From Microvirga terrae (lineage in GTDB: Bacteria > Pseudomonadota > Alphaproteobacteria > Rhizobiales > Beijerinckiaceae): DNA of 64,000 bases. How positions within the stretch are numbered: position 1 is the stretch's first letter; every line of letters starts with the position of its first letter. Where the stretch lies: assembly GCF_013307435.2 (NCBI RefSeq), contig NZ_CP102845.1:3780001-3844000 (forward strand). The letters run 5' to 3'. The notes under the pieces were generated by a model, which had not been told where the DNA came from, did not search any database, and saw only the letters and a program-made list of their open reading frames with translations. Both the position numbers and the translations under genes were made by a program. Shown one piece after another: positions 37,796 to 44,434 of the stretch.

Positions 37796-38815
37796 ATGGA
37801 TTACCGCAATTTGGGCCGATCCGGCCTCAAGGTCTCGCCAATCTGCCTCGGCACGATGATGTTCGGAGGGCCGACCGACGAAGCCCTTTCCGCGCGCATC
37901 ATCGCGAAAGCGTACGAGGCGGGCGTGAACTTCATCGATACGGCCGACGTCTACAACGAAGGTCGCTCCGAAGAGGTCACGGGACGGGCGATCAACGCGG
38001 CCCGCTCCCATTGGGTGCTCGCCACGAAAGTCGCGAACCCGACAGGCCAAGGTCCCAACGACCGCGGCCTCTCGCGCCGCCGCATCATGGCGGCCGCCGA
38101 GGCAAGCCTGCGGCGCCTGGGCACGGACTGGATTGATATCTACTACCTCCACCGGGAGGATCATGCGACCCCGCTCGCGGAGACGGTCCGCGCCATGGGC
38201 GATCTCGTGCGCCAGGGCAAGATCCGCCATTTCGGCGTGTCGAACCACCGCGCTTGGCGCGTGGCCGAGATCTGCCGCCTCTGCGACGACCTCGGCATTG
38301 ATCGCCCGGTTGTGAGTCAGCCCTACTACAACGCCATGAACCGGATGCCGGAGGTCGAGCATCTCCCAGCCTGCGGCTATTATGGCCTCGGCGTCGTGCC
38401 CTATTCTCCGCTCGCGCGCGGCGTGCTGACGGGCAAGTACAGCCCCGATGCTCCACCACCGGAGACCAGCCGCGCCGGTCGCCAGGACAACCGGATGATG
38501 CAAACCGAGTGGCGTCCGGAATCGCTTCAGATCGCTCAGGACCTCAAGCGCCATGCCGAAGCCCGCGGCATCACAGCCGGCCAGTTTGCCGTGGGGTGGG
38601 TCCTGAACAATCGCTTCATCACCGCGGTGATCGCAGGTCCGCGCACGGAAGAGCAGTGGGACGATTACCTGAAAGCGCTCGACTACCGCTTCACGGCCGA
38701 GGACGAAGCGCTCGTTGATGGCCTCGTCGCCGAAGGTCATCCCTCGACGCCCGGATATAACGACCCCGCCTATCCGATCGAGGGTCGCCAAGCCCGGACA
38801 CGCCCGCAAAGCTAA
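37796..38815 (+). CDS. Aldo/keto reductase
   Basis: 339 residues from the ATG at 37796, preceded by AAGGAG at six bases. Starts MDYRNLGRSGLKVSPICLGT, then DTADVYNEGRSEE (Asp and Tyr of the catalytic tetrad), LATKV (Lys) and IYYLHRED (His), with the cofactor-binding GPRTEEQWDDYL near the C-terminus. NADPH-dependent reduction of an aldehyde or keto-sugar is expected. It follows the PanE-like gene by 165 bp and may end the operon; a hairpin lies about 65 bp downstream. Confidence 0.92.
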   Translation: MDYRNLGRSGLKVSPICLGTMMFGGPTDEALSARIIAKAYEAGVNFIDTADVYNEGRSEEVTGRAINAARSHWVLATKVANPTGQGPNDRGLSRRRIMAAAEASLRRLGTDWIDIYYLHREDHATPLAETVRAMGDLVRQGKIRHFGVSNHRAWRVAEICRLCDDLGIDRPVVSQPYYNAMNRMPEVEHLPACGYYGLGVVPYSPLARGVLTGKYSPDAPPPETSRAGRQDNRMMQTEWRPESLQIAQDLKRHAEARGITAGQFAVGWVLNNRFITAVIAGPRTEEQWDDYLKALDYRFTAEDEALVDGLVAEGHPSTPGYNDPAYPIEGRQARTRPQS

Positions 38816-38880
38816 AGCATGGTTTGATCGGGTTCATGCACTGCGCTGAGGCCCAAATCCCGTCTCCAGGAACAGATCAG

Positions 38881-38918
38881 GCTTGTCATTGCACAATCGC
38901 AATAACAAGCCTGCGATT
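38881..38918. promoter_or_regulatory. Overlapping inverted repeats upstream of the DoxX gene
   Basis: Two structures overlap. GCTTGT-C-ATTG at 38881-38891 pairs with CAAT-A-ACAAGC at 38900-38910, ten pairs with one mismatch. AATCGCA at 38895-38901 is repeated inverted as TGCGATT at 38912-38918 with ten bases between, a spacing suited to a dimeric regulator. It may be the operator of the DoxX gene, perhaps for the nearby LysR protein, or a terminator of the aldo/keto reductase gene. Confidence 0.45.
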
Positions 38919-38991
38919 TGCGTCATTGATTTGCAATATAGAAAGGATCACGTTCCTGGCAACGGACCGTTCGGGTCCCGGAGACAAACCA

Positions 38992-39429
38992 ATGATCGAC
39001 ACCCGCCTTGCTCCCTATGGTGCTTTCGCCCTTCGTGCGGCTCTTGGCATCATGTTCATCGCCCACGCCTATCTGAAGATCGCCGTGTTCACGGTTCCAG
39101 GCTTTGCCGGATTCCTCACGCAGGTCGGCTTTCCGGCCTTCCTGGCGTGGCCCATCATCCTGGCCGAACTGATCGGCGGCGTTGCGATCCTGCTGGGCTT
39201 GTACGGTCGGGCTGTGTCGGTCGCTCTCCTGCCGGTTCTTTTGGGCGCGCTTCTCGTCCATGCTCCTAATGGCTGGGTGTTCAACGCAACCAATGGCGGC
39301 TGGGAATATCCGGCTTTTCTGGCTCTGGCGGCCGTTGCCCATGCGCTGATCGGCGACGGTGCGTTTGCAATCAGGCCGTTGGCACTCGGCCTGGGTTCAG
39401 GCGCCGTCCTTCGACCCCGGATCGGGTAA
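38992..39429 (+). CDS. DoxX-family membrane protein
   Basis: 145 residues from the ATG at 38992 with GGAG upstream; earlier in-frame codons encode non-conserved sequence across a likely promoter. Four predicted helices, with ALRAALGIMFIAHAYLKI and ILAELIGGVAILLGLYGR, both standard in DoxX/DoxD members, and GGWEYPAFLALAAVAHAL. The family is linked to thiosulfate oxidation or redox stress but many members are unassigned. A separate promoter is likely. Confidence 0.85.
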   Translation: MIDTRLAPYGAFALRAALGIMFIAHAYLKIAVFTVPGFAGFLTQVGFPAFLAWPIILAELIGGVAILLGLYGRAVSVALLPVLLGALLVHAPNGWVFNATNGGWEYPAFLALAAVAHALIGDGAFAIRPLALGLGSGAVLRPRIG

Positions 39430-39437
39430 GACAGCAC

Positions 39438-39468
39438 GAGCGGTCGCGTGTTTCCCGCGCGACCGCTC
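39438..39468. terminator. Perfect 11-bp hairpin between doxX-like and lysR-like genes
   Basis: GAGCGGTCGCG at 39438-39448 pairs exactly with CGCGACCGCTC at 39458-39468, loop of nine bases, nine bases after the DoxX stop. The genes on both sides converge, so it may terminate both. No T-run follows on either strand. Confidence 0.65.
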
Positions 39469-39522
39469 ATCGGCTCGAGGAATGAGCGCAGCTCGGCGGA
39501 AGGCCGCAGCCAAACGAGCCCG

Positions 39523-40410
39523 TCAGGTGTCCATTCGGGCCAGTTCGGCCTTCAGCCAGTCGTAGAACGCCGACACGGCACGGCTCTGAGGCAGGGTCTG
39601 AGACGTGACGAACCAATAGGCGATCCCTGTCGAATAGCGATCCGGAAACGGAGCCGACAGGCGGCCGAAAGCGATGGCATCTCCAGCCAGCGTTTCCCAA
39701 GCCAGGAACACCCCCTGCCCCGCGACGGCCGCATCGAGACAGAGCGATGCATCCGAGAAGACCGGTCCGCCGCCCAGGATCGACTCGTCGAGGCCATTCG
39801 GCCCAAGCCACGCACCCCAGCCGAACATAGGCGTCGGTTCACGGATGATGGGGACGGCAGCAAGATCTGCAGGCTGGCGCAGGCGCTCGGCGAGCGGCGG
39901 GCTGCAGACGGGGAAGATCACCTGATCGATCAGCTTCTCGGCTTTCACATGGGGCCAGTTTCCCCAGCCGACCCGGATGCACACGTCCACGTCGGAGGTG
40001 TCCGGATCGACGAGCGCCACATTGGCGTCGATGCGGATGCGGATGTCCGGGAAAATCTCGTGAAAGCGCTGCAGACGCCACACCAGCCACTTGCTCGCGA
40101 AGACCGGCGCAACCGACACGGTCAGAACATCGTCGCGACGGCGTTCGGCGAGGGCCAGCCCGGCCGAGATTTCCGCAAATCCGGCGCTCAGGTACTTCAG
40201 TATATCCTGGCCGAACGACGTCGGCTTCAAGCCCTTCGGCAGGCGCTCGAACAGGGGGCGTCCGAACTGTTCCTCGGCCTTGAGGATCTGCTGGCTGACT
40301 GCCCCAACGGTCACGCCGAGTTCGTCAGCTGCCGCCCGCAAGGTTCCCCACCGGCCTGCGGCCTCGACGGCCCGTAGCCCGTTGAGATGGAAGCGGCTCA
40401 GGTTCCTCAT
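39523..40410 (-). CDS. LysR-family transcriptional regulator (GcvA-like)
   Basis: 295 residues. N-terminal winged helix LNGLRAVEAAGRWGTLRAAADELGV (first part) followed by TVGAVSQQILKAEEQFGRPLF, the form seen in GcvA-type regulators; the substrate-binding domain fills residues 90-290. It converges with the DoxX gene. The regulated genes are unknown; the inverted repeat at 38895-38918 is one candidate target. Confidence 0.92.
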   Translation of the reverse strand: MRNLSRFHLNGLRAVEAAGRWGTLRAAADELGVTVGAVSQQILKAEEQFGRPLFERLPKGLKPTSFGQDILKYLSAGFAEISAGLALAERRRDDVLTVSVAPVFASKWLVWRLQRFHEIFPDIRIRIDANVALVDPDTSDVDVCIRVGWGNWPHVKAEKLIDQVIFPVCSPPLAERLRQPADLAAVPIIREPTPMFGWGAWLGPNGLDESILGGGPVFSDASLCLDAAVAGQGVFLAWETLAGDAIAFGRLSAPFPDRYSTGIAYWFVTSQTLPQSRAVSAFYDWLKAELARMDT

Positions 40411-40480
40411 ATAGCTTTTCTATAGTCTCCTACAGATAAAATCCATACCGTCAGGCACGCGAAAGAACCATCATGCAGAG

Positions 40481-40708
40481 ATGTTAAACCTCTTCAGCCT
40501 TGCCAAGCGATTGCTCAGCCCCTGGCCGGGCCTTCAGGGTCCGGACGATTGCAGCGATGATCCCCTGTCCCATCCAGCCCTGCAGCGCATGAGTCTTGAG
40601 CAATTAGCCGATCTGCCGTTCGACCGAGCCCCTCCGTCAGCGGAAGGTGTCTCTCATCCTTCGCCCGATCCCGTCGCGTCACCGTGCAGGTCACCTCTCG
40701 GTGTATGA
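40481..40708 (+). CDS. Small hypothetical protein
   Basis: 75 residues: MLNLFSLAKRLLSPWPG at the start, then DPLSHPALQRMSLEQLADLPF, which has the look of short conserved alphaproteobacterial proteins (DUF1127-like ending R-M-S-x-x-x-L-A-D-L). It fills the gap between the divergently placed lysR gene and the rpfF-like gene, on the opposite strand to both. No clear ribosome site. The composition and the conserved-looking centre argue for a real gene; the C-terminal third is less convincing. Confidence 0.4.
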   Translation: MLNLFSLAKRLLSPWPGLQGPDDCSDDPLSHPALQRMSLEQLADLPFDRAPPSAEGVSHPSPDPVASPCRSPLGV

Positions 40709-40737
40709 CGGCGAGTGGAAGGATCCGGCAGATCCTC

Positions 40738-41709
40738 TCACGTCTCCTTATCGAAACGGCGCGCCTGAGCTTCCACGAGGCGGGTCATCTTGCGCAAATC
40801 CTGCTCTCCCAAATCCATGGCGGCGTCGAGCCAGATATCGACGATGTCGCTCAATTCCTCGTATGTCAGTGGGTTGATGCGCCGTTTGGACCGGTACATG
40901 GCCTTATGGGCATTATGCTTGCGCCTGTTGCGGGCGATATAGTCCCTGACGGCGTTCTCGCCCTGGCCGTCATCCGCCAGGATGTCGACGACCCCGAGAC
41001 GGTGGAGCTCCTCGGCCGTATAGACCGTTCCGCTCATGATGAGCTTCTCGGCCGCCGCGGTGCCGATCTTGCGAGAGAGGAAGCTGTAGGCTCCCATCCC
41101 CGGGAACAGGTTGAACAGGACTTCCGGCAACCCCAGCTTGGCGCTCTTCTCCGCGACGAGAACGTCGAAGGAGAGGGCGCATTCGAACCCGCCGCCGAGC
41201 GCATCGCCCTGGACAAGGGCGATCGTGATCACAGGCGTATGAAACGCCATCGCATTTCCATAGACCACATCGATGCAGGCGTAAGCATATTTCCGCAAGC
41301 TCTCACGATCCCGCCGGCGAATGCAATCCGCGAAATAGGCGAGATTCCCGCCGAAGTTGTACACGCCCGGTGTCTGGGATGCCGCAACGAAGTATTCGAG
41401 GTGCTGATGCTGCTCGCGGTTGCCCTCCTCCATGATCGCGCGGACGGATTCCTGCACGCACATCATGTCCTGGAGCAATTCCATCGTGATCATCGGGTGC
41501 CGGCTCGGGCGCATGGCGGCCCAATAGATCCGGCTCTCAAAGTCGATATTAACGTCGATGTGAGGCAGGAGTAGGTTTGTGGCGCTGCCCGCCGGCGGCG
41601 CAGAATTCGGCTTCTGAGACGGGACTGCAGGAGGCGAACCGACTTCGTAATCGACAGTTTGGGCCTCGTCGCGGACATGGCCAGCGACTTTGACCGAGGG
41701 GGCCGGCAT
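40738..41709 (-). CDS. rpfF: RpfF-like DSF synthase (crotonase family)
   Basis: 323 residues from the ATG at 41709 (GGAG eight bases upstream). Crotonase fold with the RpfF-specific pattern: VYNFGGNLAYFADCI, IALVQGDALGGGFECALSF and LGLPEVLFNLFPGMGAYSFL, then IWLDAAMDLGE and MTRLVEAQARR at the C-terminus, all matching Xanthomonas RpfF as I recall it. The two glutamates needed for dehydratase/thioesterase activity fall at E176 (GGGFE) and E196 (GLPE). RpfF makes cis-2-unsaturated fatty acid signals (DSF) from acyl-ACP. The protein has an extra N-terminal segment of about 35 residues, Pro/Ala-rich, relative to Xanthomonas RpfF (about 289). It is divergent from the c-di-GMP/hybrid-kinase pair, which mirrors the linkage of rpfF with rpfC and rpfG. 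An ordinary enoyl-CoA hydratase is a much poorer fit. Confidence 0.87.
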   Translation of the reverse strand: MPAPSVKVAGHVRDEAQTVDYEVGSPPAVPSQKPNSAPPAGSATNLLLPHIDVNIDFESRIYWAAMRPSRHPMITMELLQDMMCVQESVRAIMEEGNREQHQHLEYFVAASQTPGVYNFGGNLAYFADCIRRRDRESLRKYAYACIDVVYGNAMAFHTPVITIALVQGDALGGGFECALSFDVLVAEKSAKLGLPEVLFNLFPGMGAYSFLSRKIGTAAAEKLIMSGTVYTAEELHRLGVVDILADDGQGENAVRDYIARNRRKHNAHKAMYRSKRRINPLTYEELSDIVDIWLDAAMDLGEQDLRKMTRLVEAQARRFDKET

Positions 41710-41891
41710 CAATACTCTCCATCATAGAGAATTTCGGACAGACAGCGAGCTTCATCTCGCCGTCGTTCAGGACGCCGTGGTTGCGACAGGCCTCCTTTCC
41801 TATGGATAATGGTCTATTAACGACCACCTGTGTAGTCGCCTATGCCGTTTCGTAAGCAACTTGGTTAATGGTCGGAGCCTTATCCGCACAA

Positions 41892-41905
41892 GTGACATCG
41901 ATCAA
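41892..41905. promoter_or_regulatory. Candidate CRP/FNR-family (FixK/FNR-type) binding site
   Basis: GTGACATCGATCAA differs from the symmetric FNR/FixK consensus TTGAY-N4-RTCAA only at its first base. It lies 183 bp upstream of the rpfF start and 358 bp upstream of the c-di-GMP gene start. A CRP-family protein (Clp) links DSF signalling and c-di-GMP in Xanthomonas, but any such link here is inference from this one site. Confidence 0.35.
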
Positions 41906-41926
41906 GGAACGTACCTCAGCGCGGCG

Positions 41927-41949
41927 TTGCCGTTGTCATGCTACGGCAA
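41927..41949. promoter_or_regulatory. Inverted repeat in the rpf control region
   Basis: TTGCCGT at 41927-41933 and ACGGCAA at 41943-41949 are perfect 7-bp arms around nine bases, followed on the plus strand by a run of A. Candidate operator; it could also fold as a hairpin with a T-run when transcribed towards rpfF. Confidence 0.4.
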
Positions 41950-42262
41950 AAAGGCCGGATTAACCAATACCTGAAGAAACAGGCATCCGCAGACGCATGA
42001 TCAAACGTTATTGTGGTATAAATACCTTATTCAGTTTGAGATCAGCGTAGTCAAGCCAGCAAAATGACGTCGACTTACAGCCTTGTCTCACTGCTGGACC
42101 AGAGTGTCGATCTCTGCAGAGACCTTCGAACCACGCTAGCACGAGTACAAAACCCATGGCCGATCGAATAACCATCATCAAACTGATCATCACGTAAGCC
42201 TATAGCGAAGAGAACTCAGCGACTGATCCATCTCATTGGCCAGGGATGCCGGGGGGCAACAC

Positions 42263-44434
42263 ATGGCGCGCATTCTGATCGTTGACGACAGAAGCACGAA
42301 CCGCAACATCTTCTCTCGATTGGCGCAGGCCATTGAGGAAGGTGCGGAGGTTCATGCCTCCGCGTCACCCCATGAGGCGCTTGATTGGCTGGATGAAAAC
42401 TGCCCCGACCTGATCATCACCGATTTCCGAATGCCCGGTATGGACGGCGCAGAGTTCACCAGGCGTGCCAGGAACAGCGTCAACGGCGCCGATGTTCCCA
42501 TCATCGTCATCACGGCCTACGACGACAGAGCCTTCCGGCTCCAGGCTCTTGAAGCAGGCGCTACCGATTTTCTCCGCTCGCCCGTCGATCATTACGAATT
42601 CACGACCCGGGCCCGCAACCTTCTCAAGCTTCAGAGACAGCAGCAGTTCATCAAGAGCCGCGCCCTGGCCCTTGAGCAGCAACTCCTCATCAGCGAGCGC
42701 TCTCAGGAAGAACTGGTCCGGAGCAGTCGCGAGGCACTGACCCAGGTCATCGACAGCGTTCCGGCGATGATCAGCGCAACCGACGAGGACAACCGCATCC
42801 TCTTCGTCAACGCCTACTTTGCCGAGTTCGCCAACATGTCTCCCGAGTCCCTCCTCGGAAGACCCCTGCCCGCAGTCCTTCAGAGCGACAATGCGGACCA
42901 TGGCGAACGCGTCCATAAGGCCGTTCTCGGAAAGCAGCGGGCGTCAACCAGCTTTGAGGAGCGCATCTCCGACAGCAACGGGTCGGAGCGCGCCTTCCTG
43001 ACGACCAAGACGTCCCTGCGCGAGCTCACAGGCGGCGTGACGGGCGTTCTCACCACCTCGATCGACATCACCGAGAGAAAGCAAGCCGAGAACACTCTCC
43101 GGCATATCGGCCTGCATGACACGCTGACCGATCTCCCAAACCGCAGGATGCTCTACGAGAGGGTTCAGCAGGAAATTGATGCCGGTGAAGGGCAGTTTGC
43201 CCTGTTCCTGATCGATCTCGACCGTTTCAAGTCCGTCAATGACGCCCTCGGCCATGCGGGCGGCGACCGAATCCTTCAGCAGGTGACGGGTCGCCTCATC
43301 GGTTGCGTGCCGAGCACCCATCTCGTGGCCAGGATGTCCGGCGACGAGTTCGTTGTTCTGCAAACCAGTGTCGCCGCAGCCCAGGATTCGGAGGCACTGG
43401 CGCGCCATATCATCGACAGCCTGTCGACCCCGTTTCTCCTGGACGGGAACGAGCTCAGGCTCGGCTGCACCATCGGGATCGCCATGTCTCCGGGCGACGG
43501 ACGAGACGTCGAGAAACTCCTCCGATACGCCGATCTGGCGATGTATCAGGCCAAGGCCGAGGGGAGAAACACGGTCCGCTTCTACTCCCAGGAGATGGAA
43601 AGCATCTCACTGAACACCATCAGTCTGGAAGCGGACCTTCTGAAAGCGATCTCGCAGGAGCAGTTCGTTCTGCACTACCAGCCTCAGGTCGATCTGGCGA
43701 CAGGAGCGATCGTCGGGGCGGAAGCCCTTCTGCGCTGGGTCAGACCCGAGTTCGGCATCACGTCGCCCCACGTCTTCATCGACATCGCCGAGGAGACGGG
43801 CCTCATCAATGAGATCGGGGCTTGGGTTCTTGGAGAAGCCTGCGCTCAGGCGGCTCTCTGGCACGCCCACGGGCATGCGCCTCTGCAGATCGCCGTGAAT
43901 CTGTCGCCGGTGCAGTTCCTGCGCCAGGACATCGTGCAGCTCGTCGCCGAGACCCTGCAGGCGACCGGTCTGAGGCCGGAATGCCTCGAGCTCGAACTCA
44001 CCGAGGGCAGTCTTCTCAGGGATGTCGAGAGAACCCAGTTGATCCTGCACGAACTCAAGAAGCTGGGCGTGAAGATTGCGATCGACGATTTCGGCGTCGG
44101 CTATTCCTCGCTCAGCTATCTGAAGAATTTCGAGGTCGACACGTTGAAAATCGACCGTTCGTTCGTGTCCAGCCTCTCGGATGGAACCCGCGACGAAGCT
44201 ATCGTCAGGGCGATCATCTCAATGGCCGAGAGCCTCGAGTTGAAGGTCGTTGCAGAGGGCGTCGAAACGCAGTCCCAGCTTGCCTGCCTGCTCAATCATC
44301 CCTGCGATGAGGCGCAAGGCTATCTGTTCAGCCGGCCGGTGCCTTCGGATGCCTTCGACGAACTGCTCAAGGAACGGCCACGGTACCGGCTCCCGCGACA
44401 GGATCTCCCTCTCAGGAAGGCGCGCACTCGGTGA
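42263..44434 (+). CDS. REC-PAS-GGDEF-EAL cyclic-di-GMP signalling protein in the rpfG position
   Basis: 723 residues. REC domain (1-120): ARILIVDDRSTN and phosphoacceptor D54 in LIITDFRMPGMDG; the usual conserved lysine is replaced by S106 (FLRSPVD). A coiled linker leads to a PAS domain (about 165-285: IDSVPAMISATDEDNRILF). GGDEF domain (about 290-455) with SGDEF at 359-363 and no RxxD inhibitory site (PSTH instead). EAL domain (about 465-710) with intact E487-A-L, ELTEG, IDDFGVGYSSL, KIDRSF, AEGVET and QGYLFSRP, so phosphodiesterase activity is expected; cyclase activity is possible. In Xanthomonas the gene linked to rpfC encodes REC-HD-GYP RpfG; in Burkholderia and Cronobacter the DSF receptor RpfR is PAS-GGDEF-EAL. 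This protein combines both designs. Its stop overlaps the kinase start (GTGA), so the two are translationally coupled. Confidence 0.88.
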   Translation: MARILIVDDRSTNRNIFSRLAQAIEEGAEVHASASPHEALDWLDENCPDLIITDFRMPGMDGAEFTRRARNSVNGADVPIIVITAYDDRAFRLQALEAGATDFLRSPVDHYEFTTRARNLLKLQRQQQFIKSRALALEQQLLISERSQEELVRSSREALTQVIDSVPAMISATDEDNRILFVNAYFAEFANMSPESLLGRPLPAVLQSDNADHGERVHKAVLGKQRASTSFEERISDSNGSERAFLTTKTSLRELTGGVTGVLTTSIDITERKQAENTLRHIGLHDTLTDLPNRRMLYERVQQEIDAGEGQFALFLIDLDRFKSVNDALGHAGGDRILQQVTGRLIGCVPSTHLVARMSGDEFVVLQTSVAAAQDSEALARHIIDSLSTPFLLDGNELRLGCTIGIAMSPGDGRDVEKLLRYADLAMYQAKAEGRNTVRFYSQEMESISLNTISLEADLLKAISQEQFVLHYQPQVDLATGAIVGAEALLRWVRPEFGITSPHVFIDIAEETGLINEIGAWVLGEACAQAALWHAHGHAPLQIAVNLSPVQFLRQDIVQLVAETLQATGLRPECLELELTEGSLLRDVERTQLILHELKKLGVKIAIDDFGVGYSSLSYLKNFEVDTLKIDRSFVSSLSDGTRDEAIVRAIISMAESLELKVVAEGVETQSQLACLLNHPCDEAQGYLFSRPVPSDAFDELLKERPRYRLPRQDLPLRKARTR

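Larger units (their letters stand above)
41710..42262. promoter_or_regulatory. Divergent control region of the rpf-like module
   Basis: About 550 bp without a convincing gene, unusually long and AT-richer than its surroundings. It should hold the promoters of rpfF (minus) and of the GGDEF-EAL/kinase pair (plus). Beyond the two sites listed separately, GGTAT-AA-ATACC lies at 42015-42026. A ribosome site GGGGGG stands six bases before the ATG at 42263 and decides that start over the TTG at 42236. Confidence 0.55.

Noticed and set aside
41713..42262. Possible small membrane protein (minus 42008-42193) in the rpf control region
   Set aside because: Short, with an atypical mix of residues and no ribosome site; treated as non-coding.
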